Assembly (NCBI GenBank): GCA_023101725.1
Contig: JALJCO010001220.1
Span: 248,001-312,000 of the forward strand
Origin: Atherinomorus stipes
Lineage: Eukaryota; Chordata; Actinopteri; Atheriniformes; Atherinidae
DNA: 64,000 nt
Direction of reading: 5' to 3'
The notes under the pieces are model-generated. The model did no database searches and was not told the origin of the DNA. It saw nothing but the letters and a program-made list of their open reading frames with translations. Every line of letters starts with the position of its first letter. Within the stretch, counting starts at the first letter, position 1. This document shows, piece after piece, positions 12,531 through 24,238 of this stretch. The translations under genes were made by a program, and so were the position numbers.

Positions 12531-15500
12531 TCTAAAGAAGCAAAGTTTTTGCACTTCAACTCTCAAAATGCAAATCTCTGATCCCATAAAACTTATCTTC
12601 TAAAACTACACAGATAACATAATTATAACTCAATAGCACTCTTGAAGTGTATAAGGCTGTACAATTACTCAGTTAGAAATGTGACAGTTAGCTTAGTCTG
12701 GGAACTTGGATCTCACCATTTGCGGTAATAAATCTGTCATCGCAGTCTGCTTGAAATTCCCCTGCATTTTCAAAAGTGACAATAAAGAAATCTTGAACCA
12801 AATATGCAGATAAATTTTAAGATCTTGACATTATTCCCAGCAGTAAATGGTTCAAGGCTATTCTTTTAGTCAGTGTCATTTACTTTAAATGTGGGAGGTT
12901 GTAAAGCACAACTAATGATGAACATTATTTATTACATTATTTTATACTGAGCCCAGTGAAATAACATCATCACACTGTTGATCCTGTCAAATGAAAAGAG
13001 CAAGAACGCAAACATACCAGGTAAAAACATTAGGAAATATACTGACCTGCAGTACTGACTTTTACATACTGACTTTCCTGTTGAGATTATCCCACACTGC
13101 TGCAGTAATTTTGAGGTCTGGGCTCTTGGGAGGATTCATCTCTCTATCAGACCTGTTGCCACTGGTTTTCAGACCAGTTCTTGTATAATTTGGCATACCT
13201 TAGTCTTCTGTCTCTGGTTCATATTTTAAGAATAGCAACCTGTTCATGGAGACCATTTCTGATCACGATTTAGTGATCAGACAGATCATATGTGAGAATA
13301 AGATGCATCTCCAGCTCTGTCAGATCTTTGTAAGATTTTCCTTTTTCTGATTTCACTGTTTAGATGCTATTCATCTGCTCTAGTTTTTCTTTTATCTCTT
13401 TTTTTGTTTTGCCAAATCATTTCTTCTTTCGTCCTTTATATCCAGTTTTCCTAAAACCTTTTAAGGACAGTGCAGATGTGCCAAGTTTGGGGGTGATCTT
13501 TGGAAATCACCTTGTTAGTGCAAAAGTACTATTTTACGTCAGTCAAATTGTTATCTTTGGCATTGATGCAGCTAAAGCAATTATAACAAGTCTGGATTCT
13601 TATAATCAAAATACAAATAAATGAGGAGGATTTCAGGACTTTTGCACAACACTGTTTAAACTATCATTCCCAGATGTCACGGTGTGGTGCTCGCTCCATT
13701 TTGTTTCATCTGGCTATATTGTGATTTGTTAATCAATAAACGAGGCGGGACTACCACTGAATACCTGGTAAGCTTCATTTGTTATAGGACATTCATCCAC
13801 TCTGTTATCCAAGGATATTTAAGAGGACAAGAATGAAAGGCATGTAGAGCAAGAGAAAAAAATGCATATTTTATTTGCTTCTGTCAGACATTTCTGGCAA
13901 TAGTATACTTGTGATGCCAAACAGCTGACAAATGAAACATACCATAACACAACATTTCTGTCAATCTGCTAGTGACATGACTTATATTACATCCTTCTCA
14001 CTTTACAGCTTCTTGGAAACTTAATTTGCTTTCATACAATTTCGCCTTGTAGCATTTCACAACAGAAGGAAGGAAAAAAAAATACCAACAAACACAAAAA
14101 TGGTAAATTACCCTCAGACACGACAACTGCAACATTATCTGGTTGCATTCACAATTTGTCTGGACGTAAGAACGGAAATCTCTTTGCAGCTTCAGACTAA
14201 CTCTATGTTGCCTTGATGTGGTTGTGTCGCTCCCAAATGGCTCTTCTGTAATGAGAGTAAATGAGTTTCCAAATGCTCTCTGGCCAGAAAATCTGGGTAT
14301 CACTCGTGCATTTTGTAATGCTCCCTGACTACTAAACACAAACAGCAGAGCTAATCTGTGTGAAACATAAGTCACAGGAACTGATCATCAGTTGAATTTT
14401 TCTATAAGACAAAGTGTTTGTCATTTCCAGACATTTGCAGACTTGTTGTTAATTGTATGAGAAAGATTAGGTAAGAATTTAGCAAGAGTTTCCTTTGCTT
14501 GTTTTGTTTTACAAGCCACTTTCTTACAAGGTATCACCCCAGCCAGTTTGATTTCTGGCAAATTTTGCATCCAAATCACTTGACTGTTATTCTGATGGGA
14601 AAATTAACTGTTTTGCCAGATGTTAGTTGGTTCCAGACTTCTAAATCTTTGCCCAGACCTTTATAACTATGTTTTTTTCAGTATTTCAAATGGCCTGGTG
14701 TTTAGTTCACAAACAGAGTTTCAAAGACAAGCAATAGACAGAACATAGCATTCTTTCTGTGTCAGTGTTGAATTTACCAAATGGACCTTGAGAGTAAATC
14801 ATAGTAAATAATGAACCGTATTGCGATCTAAAGTCATAAGAAACAGAGAAACCTGGGACTGAGCCAAGTTGTATCATGTCATAGAAAATGGCTTTTAGGA
14901 CCCAGTTTCATTCTAGAAAAGCAAATTTCTTTAGAGAAATTTATATTTAGCAAGTGAGTAAAGGTGAACTGGATGTGGTCTTTTGACCTTTTAAAGTGAA
15001 ACACTGAGTGATCAGCAAGTATGAACTACATTCATCCATTCACAGAGATTTTTATAGGCTACTGCACTTTGTCAAAGAGTCATTGGCTCTGACACAATAA
15101 GTTCAATATCAAAACATCAATTTCCAGATTGGTGGATGTGTTTCCAACACCAAACCCATGACTAACATAAATGTCAATGGTTAAGGTTAAACAGGAAAAA
15201 GGGGGACATGATTAAAATAACTAAACAGGTATGAGTCTAGCATTTAATCTAAGGTCTAGATTCAGAATAAATGCAACAAGTGTAACCTGCTGAGATGTCT
15301 AGCATAGATAGAGTCAAGTCAGCTGGAGAGGGGTTAGTTTGTTGGAGACCTTTCACTCTTATCCAGAAGAGTTTATTCAGTTCTGATGGAGATGGTGGGA
15401 GATTCAACGTAGTAACCTGTGAAACCACAAATGTTTTAGAGTATACAACTGCTGTTGAGAATCATGAACCATAACCTGGAGTGCTAACAGGTTAACAATA

Positions 15501-17587
15501 CCTCATGGTAAGAGGATACCAATTGGCCATCGTTTATATCCATTTTAAGATTTTGGTGAGTAATTTTCTATCGTTAAAATAACACCCTAAATGGCTAGGA
15601 TTTGGGTAAACGTACAAGATGCAGTGTCATCCTCTTGTATGACAGTGTGAAAGGCAGGAAAACTACAAATATGCTTACTGATAATGTGATACAACTTAAA
15701 CCTTGTGGAACAAAAACAAAGGGGTGGCTGAGCCCACAGTAAAAGTACATAGCCCTCTTTTTGGTTGTATGAATTAAAATCTATACATGTTGCACCATTT
15801 ATGGAGTCTGAGGTATTCTTATTTGTCTTCAAACTTAACTGCTGATAAAACAAACAAAATAATTGACAAAGAAAAAGTGTTTTATCACATCTTCGCAGGT
15901 GCTGTCATGGTTAAACTCAATCTGCAAACCCAAGAACTTCACTTCTGCCATCACTGTCAAAATGCTTCTCTCAGAACTCAAGATGTCAGTTTCATGAAGA
16001 AAACTCAAGAAATCGTTTGTGGGGAAATTCATAAATAATCATCCTCTGTGTACCAATAATGTCTGAACCAAGATCCATGACAGCTCATCTAATATGCAGT
16101 CTAATAATTAAAGCTGACAGACAGACCAACAGAACCATAAATGCTGCTACTTTACCATTAAAAACATTGTAACTAAGAAATTACTTTAAATTAAAGATCT
16201 GCCACAGCATCAAAGCAGTTCTTTAGCTTTCCAGGAGCAATCAGAATGAAATAACTTCTCATATCAGTTTTGAAATTGTAATTTAAGATGCATGATACAA
16301 ACTTGATGCATGACTGCACATTTATCAAACAGTTCACGTGTTCAGGGTAAAGAACAGCATGCTGTGGTTTAAAGAGGTCAAACAGTCACGGCTAGCAACA
16401 GGCACAGAGTTAAAGCAACATCCGTGAAAAATATGTCTCCTGTTCAGTACCAAACTGAAAAAAATCCCCCCTCAGAGTGTTTCAGTGAGCAAGTGGTGCA
16501 AACGTGGGATTAACAAAACATCACAACAGCAAATGGGAGCGTGTGTCTATTAAGCAAGATTATCTTGAACTATCTAAAAAGTGATATTCTTCTTTTTATT
16601 TGTGTTATTTTTTTAATGTGACCACCATGCCTCGTAATTCAATTTCCACCAGGGCCCCAGTCCACAGAGGCATACTATGCATGGAGCGGATTTTCCAGGA
16701 TCCCCCGTCCGGATGAAAAGATCACAGACCTACCCAGGCTCTTTGACGTCCTTAAAAGCTAATTGTGAAGTCTGGGCCCCGAGACATGTGTCCTGAGGTC
16801 CCTCTAAACTTTTACTATGTCCCAAACTGATTTAATATTACAGACTTCATACAACATAAACATTCTTGCGTGCATGTCTTAATAAGCCAAATGGGATATA
16901 CTGCAGGTTATTGTGATTTTCATTATCCTCCAGCACACTGCTGGGATTCAGCCATATCTTGTGAATGAGGTAAGAAAAATTAGACCTCTGTGAGGGACCA
17001 AAGAGTAGTGCATCTGACAAGCAATTGTATAATCTATACAAACATATCACGAGGACTTTAGATGATGTAAAACTTCAGATTAATAAAGTAAGTCTTTCTG
17101 TTTCCATGGATCTTGAGAAAATCCATTTGAAAACACAAACATGAGTAACAAACAGTCGTCCCAGAGGACAACTCCTGGGGTCTTTGGTTTGATCGGCAGT
17201 CAGAGTGATTGCAGTCTGGCATAAGTCCAAGGAAAATGTTCAGAGACCAATTTCATGTACTATACATGATCAGATTAGAGGTTATCGGTGTTTTCAACAG
17301 AATTAGTGTCTGGATTGACAGCTTTCTGAATCACTGGATACAGCCAGTCAGTGTGGTGAGGACAAATGTTACCAAACAGCAACCCAGGCAGATGTTTTCA
17401 ATCTTGATTCATTTTCATTAACACTGCTTTTCGTAGGAGGACAGTTCAGGTCATTTCAAGAGTTTATTGAATTAAACTGAATTTGCAATCCAGCATGCCT
17501 GCCTCAAATGGCTGGATAAGAAAGGTTAAAGAGCTTTCACATTAGTCTGTGCTAAAACAAAATCAAGGAGGAAACAAACTAACCTAA
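12531..17587. other. Intergenic DNA without recognised genes
   Basis: No exon chain seen. The segment 13050-13660 has transposon-like wording, ending with GACTTTTGCACAACACTGT near 13636-13655 (compare known Tc1-type termini), but I could not pair its ends. Around 15350-15390 there is a degraded copy of a fish repeat containing CTTTCACTC-TTATCCA-AGTTCTGATGG. The segment 16640-16800 is more GC-rich than its surroundings and unassigned. Confidence 0.5.
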
Positions 17588-17765
17588 TGTGACAGTGTGG
17601 GGTCCTGTCACTATGCCTCCGTTGATCACGCGCCCTGGTTACTTGGCCACAAGGATATCCCTTTGTCTGACTGGTATAAGTGTGAATGACTCACCTGGGA
17701 ATTTGTGAGATCAAATCCTGTCCTGGCCCTCATTGTGTACCTTGCCAAACTAATAAATATAAAAA
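17588..17765 (+). repeat. tRNA-derived SINE copy 1
   Basis: Same unit as 32691-32866: a leader (CTGTCACTATGC, GATCACGCGCCCTGG, TACTTGGCCA), then a degenerate tRNA-like A box region, then GAGATCAAATCC resembling a Pol III B box, then GGCCCTCATTGTG and an A-rich end near 17760. Five copies occur in the window in both orientations, which shows dispersal. The B-box match and copy structure support a SINE; the parental tRNA is not identified. Confidence 0.65.
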
Positions 17766-17884
17766 TGATCACAATTCTATTTGTTTAAGTTGTATCTGAT
17801 GTTTAATATGCCATCAAAATAATAAATACAACCATGATAAGTTAACATTATCTTCATTCATCGATTACACTTTTTTCCACTTAG

Positions 17885-18060
17885 CTGGTCAGCTTGAGGA
17901 GGCAGCAGGTCCAGGAGGGAAACCCAGACACTCCTTGCCCTCTCCAGCACCTCCTGGGTGATCCTGAGGTCTGTCCCGGGCCAAAGGGAGGCAGCTTTGA
18001 GGCATCCTAATTAGATGTCCAAACCACCTCAGTTCACTGCTTTTAGTGTGAAAAAGCAGA
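17885..18060 (-). pseudogene. LINE reverse-transcriptase fragment, heavily decayed
   Basis: On the - strand the frame reads SSELRWFGHLIRMPQSCLP, matching the widespread LINE motif LRW-GH--RMP--RLP found near the end of fish non-LTR ORFs. Downstream, the + strand text GGAGGCAGCAGGTCCAGGAG and AACCCAGACA is the usual 3' continuation of the same family. Intervening sequence is deleted or rearranged compared with intact copies. About 175 bp survive, with no chance of function. Confidence 0.7.
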
Positions 18061-19004
18061 AACACTCTGTCAAGTTCCTTCTGGATATACAAGCTGTGGT
18101 TTGCAGCAAATTTAAACCTGGAATTTAATTCAGACAATGCAGCAGTTGTTGATGCTGAGAGTTTTGTGTAGTGTTTTCTTTTTAAGAATACATGTTCATT
18201 TTAACTTTGACTAAATGGACACATTTGAATAACTTGGATCAGTGGGATGTTTACAGTAGTTCTTAGCAACACAGGAGGCCAACTGCTGTAGTTCTGTTTT
18301 TAGATGATGTTTTTCCATTCTTGCTTGATACAGGTATTGAGCAACAAAACAGTTTAGGGCCAGATTTGGTTTTCAGTTTCATAATGAACCAAATGTTTTT
18401 AATGTGTAGCAGGTTTGAACTGCAAACTCTCCTACCACATAGCCACACGGTTGTAATAAGTGCTGCTAAAATGAGTGAGGCCATCCCTGAAAAAAGCGCT
18501 TTACCATGACGGATGCTAGCTTTTCCTATGAAAACAAACCAGATGAAAAAGAGGGAGTAAATGTTTTGAATAGACTAAAGCTAAACATGAAGCAATCATT
18601 GAAAAATTACGTAAGTTTCTTTTTCTATTTTGTTAACTGCTGAAAACTAAATCACAAGAAGAAAAGGAGTAAGGCATTTTATAAAATTTTTATAAAGGCT
18701 GTTTATCATATGCAAGAGGTTGCAAAGTTTACATAAAGAGGTCAGTGGGGTTTGGTCGGTACAGCATAACAGGACTGTCAGACAAAATGTCAGAATTCAA
18801 CATTATTTTTCATATGCTTTTCTGTTTTGTTTTGCTCCTTGATGCTTCATACCTGTTCTTTCGTTGATTATTAACCATCTACTTTGGATTTGTCATCACT
18901 GCTTTCAGAATACATTCACCAGGTTTCTCTAATTTAGCAGCAGACTCTCACTGTTATTAATCTTGCGTGTTTGATATGTTTGTGTGTTTGTGTGGCAGGA
19001 CCAA

Positions 19005-19500
19005 AGACTGTAGAAAATATGGACGCAGTAGGCCTATACGGTCACCTTGAATAGGGGAAAGTGAAGCCAGTTGGGCGTGTCCCACCATCGCCATCTTGCC
19101 ATGTCATGCGTGTCGTCACTCCTGGAAAATACCAAAATGGGCAAGCGCTGCCTTGGGGCAAATTATTGACAGCCGACATACTCTGGGCCAAATGCAAACC
19201 GAGCTAACTCGTAACTAACAGGAAATAACAACGATTAGCCTCCTGAGCGGCGGGACAAAGGTAAGACATGTTTGGACTTGCTATTAGCTGCTCAAAACCA
19301 CCATTCACCCCCCCATCACAGTTGACAAAAAGGTAAACTTGACCGATTAAACCTAAAATGATTTTTTTGAACCAGTTTATTTCTGCTGCAAAGTTGGCGT
19401 TTTTAACATGGTAGTCTATGGGGATTTGCTCTGTTTTGGAGCCAGCCCCTAGTGGATGAAGACAGAACTACAATTTTTGTGCTATGCGGAGATGAGCTCA
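19005..19500. repeat. Dispersed DNA-transposon-like repeat
   Basis: Contains words I associate with a common fish repeat (ACGGTCACC, CGCCATCTTG, then GTCTATGGGGATTTG, GGAGCCAGCCCCTAGTGGA). The block is locally richer in CpG than its flanks. Ends and target duplication were not resolved, so class and limits are approximate. Confidence 0.5.
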
Positions 19501-19526
19501 CTGTTCTCCAGCGGAGTTTGCCCCTT

Positions 19527-19670
19527 CCGACAGGACAAAGGAGGGCCTGGGCAGGGCTTGAACCTCAGTCCTCTGGGTAAGGGGCATTCAACCATAGGGA
19601 TATCCCAGTGGCCGAGCAGCCAGGACGCATGATCACTTGACGACAGTGACAGGCCCCTCAACTGTCACAT
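19527..19670 (-). repeat. tRNA-derived SINE copy 2
   Basis: Reverse orientation relative to copy 1. Shared words read on the + strand are GACAGGACAAAGGAGGGCC, GGGCTTGAACCTC (B-box complement region), CCATAGGGATATCCC, GTGGCCGAGCAGCCAGG, CGCATGATCA and CAACTGTCACAT. It directly follows the repeat at 19005-19500. Confidence 0.6.
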
Positions 19671-20054
19671 CTGGATCCCTGTTTTCTGGACCACTGTAGT
19701 ATTTTTAGTCTGGTTTCTTTATTTCCTTATGCCTGCCTAACATCTTTGAGTCTGCATTGGGTCTATCTTCACAACAACAACACAATCATTTTTCCCCCAG
19801 CTCTCTAATTCATGTGTGTAAACTAAAATCCTTCAACTGAGAAACAAAATTATGTTCTTAATTTGTTTCCTGGCGTACTCTTCCACAGAATAGTGAACCC
19901 ATTTCCATAATTTTTGCCTGAAAGACTTTTCCAGTCATGTCACTATCATGTTGACCTGTTTTTGTAGCTTTAAACAAATCTCCCGGTCATTTATTGCCCC
20001 CTGTTCAGAATTGAAAAATAAACAAATATTTAAACTGAAAAGTTTTTAAATCAT

Positions 20055-20110
20055 AGCATCCTGTTTTTATTTACATGTAACACAGTTTCCCAACGTTTTT
20101 TGGAAACAAA
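20055..20110. repeat. Dispersed repeat, related to 4435-4500
   Basis: Shares CCTGTTTTTATTTACAT, ACACAG and TCCCAA with the copy near 4.4 kb, followed here by a T run and GGAAACAAAATTGTACA. Probably the terminus of a decayed DNA transposon. Confidence 0.35.
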
Positions 20111-21413
20111 ATTGTACAGTCTCAGCATGACAAAAATACTGATATGCATAAACAAGGATTAGTGAACGTGATATGCCCTACAAACGTGCATGGGAAATTT
20201 TGAAACAGTAAAACCTCCCTCTATGTGGGATTAGGTTTAGTTGGAAACTCCCTAAATATTTGCTGTTAAAAATACCAAAACCTTCGGTAGATACCATGGA
20301 GCCTTCCCTTACTTGTAAAAAAGAAGTTGCAAATATTTCGACAGTGCATGAGTTTAATGATGCTGGACTATCCTATTACCAGTGGCATGCAAGCTCTATA
20401 CATCCTGTTAGTGAATGATCCATTGCCTCAGGCTATGCAGATATTACTTCAGGAAAAAAAAAGAACTCCTTTAGCATGAAGATAAATGAAGATAATACTG
20501 TCTGTGTCCTCAGAGACTGCTGTCTACTATCTGGATTTGAACAGCAGTGTCTACGGCCTGCAGCATGAGTGTTTAACATGATTTTCCAGATGATGACAAC
20601 TGAATATATTCCTTGAAAGTGTGGCTTGCTGTGTTAAAGATACGGATTCTCTGTTTCACATTATATTGAGACTTCCAAGGTTTACCCTGCAACCCATTCA
20701 GGATTTAAGCCAAATAATCATAGACACATTTCTGCTGCAGGGAAGGAGCTTTTTGTGGGGTTGTATGAGATATGAAATCCAGGTTGGGATCATACTGTCA
20801 TACGGCACTGGACAAATCAAAACAACAATATGGAGGACTATCGCTGCCTGTCACTCTCCCAACTGGATTGCCTATTAAAAATTATATTTTTGGCTGTGTT
20901 TCTGTGAAATGAATGGATCAGCACTATTGAAATATGTAGCTGAAACTTATGCTTAATTGTGCTTCAAAAGTTCCGATTGATCAATTATTTCACTTTTGGG
21001 CAAGTCTAGTCTTAAAACCTCTGTTTTGAGTATAATGTCTAAAATGTGACACAAGACACAGCAAAGCAAAAATACATAATTTGCTGAATTCAAAACTCTG
21101 TCCGTCTGGCCTGTTTTGATGGTAACCTTACATTAGGTATGCAAAATACTGGAGCCATTTTTAGCCTGCAACATCCAGAGGCTGAGCAACCATACTTCTC
21201 AACTCTTTTTCCGGCCCAGAGCATCATGTTACAGCTGGGTTTTGCTTCACAGCATTGCGTCATATGCCACCAACTGGATATCATTACACAGGCCATTTTG
21301 AATGTACACCATGGCTGACTCATCAAAGACACCCAAAAGGACATTATTGGAGGAAGCAAGGAAAAGAGAGAGAGCTCAGAGAAGAGGCAGGATACGAGAC
21401 GGATACCATCTTA

Positions 21414-22154
21414 GGGTGCTTTCACACCTACACAATTTGGTCCGCATAAAGGGGACTAGAGTCCGGAACATCTGCAAGTACGGTCCGTTTGGGCTGGTGT
21501 GAAAATGGATCAGCTTGTTTTGGTCTGGAATAAAATGAAATAAAATGAAGTACCGAGACCATTTTCAAAGGTCGGTCTCGGTACGGTTCCATGCGGACTC
21601 CTGCACGGTTCGCTGATGGTGAGAACGCTGCGCAGCCTCTATTCAGTCCATTTACAATAGTTCCCTTCAGAAGGGAAACAGAAGCTTACAGGAGTGATTG
21701 CCAAAGATATCTCCAGAAAAGATGGTTCAGGTTAGCAGCTTAGCCCGTTTCCTGATAGTGTCTTGCAACACATCTTCTGTGTGCCAAAGAAAAAAAAAGC
21801 CAAAAACTTGCAGTGCTCTCAGGCCGTGTGCAAGTTTCATCCTGGACAACAGCAGTTATTTGTGCTTGCTGCACAAAGTAATGATAATAATACAATGTCA
21901 CAACAACTTGCAGAAAAGTACAACAAACACAGACAGATTTTTTTCTTTTGGGATTCTCCATCTTTGCAGTTTTCACCTGTGTCACACAAAACACAGTATT
22001 TTCTGAATAGCGCCACGACATGCCTGGGGGGATATATAAATAGTGTTTATTTTATTAGCAGAAACACTAGTGTGAATGTGAACTGGACTAGTTTAGAATT
22101 GCAACATTGTTACAACTTTTTGGACCCAACTAACTAACAGGTGTGAAAGCACCC
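21414..22154. mobile_element. Non-autonomous PIF/Harbinger-type element (MITE)
   Basis: The ends form inverted repeats GGGTGCTTTCACACCT and AGGTGTGAAAGCACCC, and each is flanked by the trinucleotide TTA (21411-21413 and 22155-22157). A TTA/TAA target duplication is the hallmark of PIF/Harbinger transposons. The 741-bp interior has no transposase frame. Its left half has GGTCCG-type words and a small inverted repeat around 21552-21590 (GTACCGAGACC and GGTCTCGGTAC). The element is well delimited; family is inferred from the TSD and termini. Confidence 0.8.
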
Positions 22155-22859
22155 TTAGCCTTCTTCAGGGCCACCAAAGTAAGACTATCTGCCACCTCAA
22201 AATTATGTGCCGACACCAAGAACTAAGCTTGTCCGAGTAATTAAGCTATAGAAAATAAGTCGATTATTGGGAAAGTTTATAAGTTATCAATGATATCTGG
22301 GAACACAATCTGAACCAATATGGTTTTCTACAGTTTTTTTTATTCCATAATCAAGAATCATTTATCACTTCTGTTTTTTCCTGCCTTTTACTACACTTCA
22401 TAATTCCATCCTGTAAAGTACTGGCTCCACAAGTGACATATGCCTCATATGAGTTTCCACATCAGAGCCGCTGTGAAAAGAAACATCAAGTCTAACATAC
22501 GATCTTTGAGTGACGCAATAATACTTGTTAAAACACTTTTAATTTCCTGGTATTTCAACATTCTGTTACCATTGTCATGGCTGCCATTTGACAGATTTCC
22601 AAGATTACAAGCAAACTTGGTCATTTCCTTGGTAATTCTCCGGGTCTAACCTCTTTTTTTCCTCTCTTCTACCTCTCCTGTCCAACACCATAGCAAGCAG
22701 AATGATGATCTGGCTGCTTTGTTGTGTTGAACAGATTTACTTTGCCAAAGGGAGCTTTATGAATGAAAGCATCCTCTTGATATTTTGAATTCATTCATTT
22801 TATTTATTTTTATTTAATTTAATATTTGTTTATAATTGCATTTTACATCATATTGCTGG

Positions 22860-23520
22860 GCCTGAGAAGAGGGAAACAAAGGTTAAGAAAAGAAACGATA
22901 AGGAGAGGAACAGAAAGAAAAGAGTGACGAGAACAAAGAAAGAAAAAACATGGATACACCTACACAATCAACTGATGCATCTGCACAGAAACCCATGACA
23001 AACATTCCATGGTCTTGCTGGAAAACAAATCCCTTACAGGAGCACTTACAGGTGACAACCTAGCTGAAAAAACTTAGATAAGAACAGCTATTGGAGTATC
23101 ATCAGGTCACACATCCACACACAGAACTATGCAAGAAATAGGCAAAAGTTAGGCAGAAATAGTTAATAGTATACACCCAACGGAAAGCACAATCACAGCA
23201 TCAGCATGCAGAATATGCAGAATAAAAGGCGCTCTAGTGAGTGTGCTTATGCAGATGCAAGCTCATCCCTGCAAGGGCTGGAGGAAGCCTGCACGGTCTG
23301 AGACCCAGGCCACCAATAGGGGGCCCAGATCCCAGCTGCCACCCCAAAGAGACAGACGTGCATTCACCCAGAGGGTGGCCCCAGCCGAAGCCCCCCGTGG
23401 TTTTGGGGTACAGGCCCCAGCGGCCTGAGACCTGCAACCACCGACCCCGCTGAGCACCGGCCAGGGCAGAGCCGGCGCTCAAGGCAGGCGCGGTGCAGAG
23501 GTTAGTCTAAAATACATTCT
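22860..23520. repeat. Compositional island, possibly a retroelement fragment
   Basis: An A/G-rich stretch (22860-22960) is followed by a GC-rich block at about 23255-23505 that stands out sharply from the AT-rich surroundings. Several short open frames on both strands in the GC-rich part are compositional artefacts and show no domain. The arrangement resembles a retroelement leader, but no terminus, reverse transcriptase or tail could be identified. Confidence 0.35.
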
Positions 23521-23682
23521 TTTTACAATCTTATTTTACAAATCTTAAATTTGTTGGCGACCATCCCACCATTTCACTGACAGAGAATGGTTTGAGATGT
23601 GACTCTTGCAAGTATTTCTTCTTCCCACATTCAGCACATTGATTAGAAGTGCTTTGTGAACAGAGTTATTGTTTATATTGTG

Positions 23683-24238
23683 AGAGATGTCCGATATTAT
23701 CAGCCAAACGATACAATCGGCTGATATCAGCATTAAAATGTGATATCAGAAAATATTGGTATTGGTTTTTGCATTTTACTTTTTAAATGAAACAACAAAA
23801 ACTTGTAGCCACACATCATTATTGCATACAGAACTTACGCAATGTCAGCATATTGTTGGTAATTGTTGTTAATGCCTTAAAATGGTCATGAATATCATAA
23901 ATGCGAAGGATAAACATGTTTTTTGAGGATTTATTCCACTGCACATATGGTATAGACAGATGTGCAAAATGAACTTCTCTCACTGAGCTAATGCTATTTT
24001 GAGATCTTTGCTCTCGGAGCAGAATATAGTTGTCATAAGCCCGGAGCGCCCTCCTGTGGCGTAGGACGCTAATGTTTACTCCCTGGTTCATGTCAATCTG
24101 CATGAATTAGCATTTAAAAATATGTTAAATTGCATAGATAGTCTGCATAAAACGGTATTGGTTGATATCGGATATCAATTAAGAGTTGGACAATACTGGT
24201 AAAAAAAAAAAAAAAAAAAGCCAATATTGAACATCTTT
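23683..24238. mobile_element. Decayed terminal-inverted-repeat element
   Basis: The left end AGAGATGTCCGATATT and right end AATATTGAACATCTTT are imperfect inverted repeats. Internal GATATC- and CGATA-type words near both ends (23698-23765 and 24150-24200) are typical of a fish MITE family with 'gatgtccgata' termini. No target duplication survives and no protein is encoded. A poly(A) run (24202-24219) interrupts the right end. Confidence 0.6.

Noticed and set aside
13998..14375. 125-codon open frame on the - strand
   Set aside because: No recognisable motif, and no neighbouring exons or splice signals that would build a gene.
23237..23482. Overlapping open frames on both strands in the GC-rich block
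   Set aside because: Stops are rare there because of GC richness; none of the frames shows a domain.
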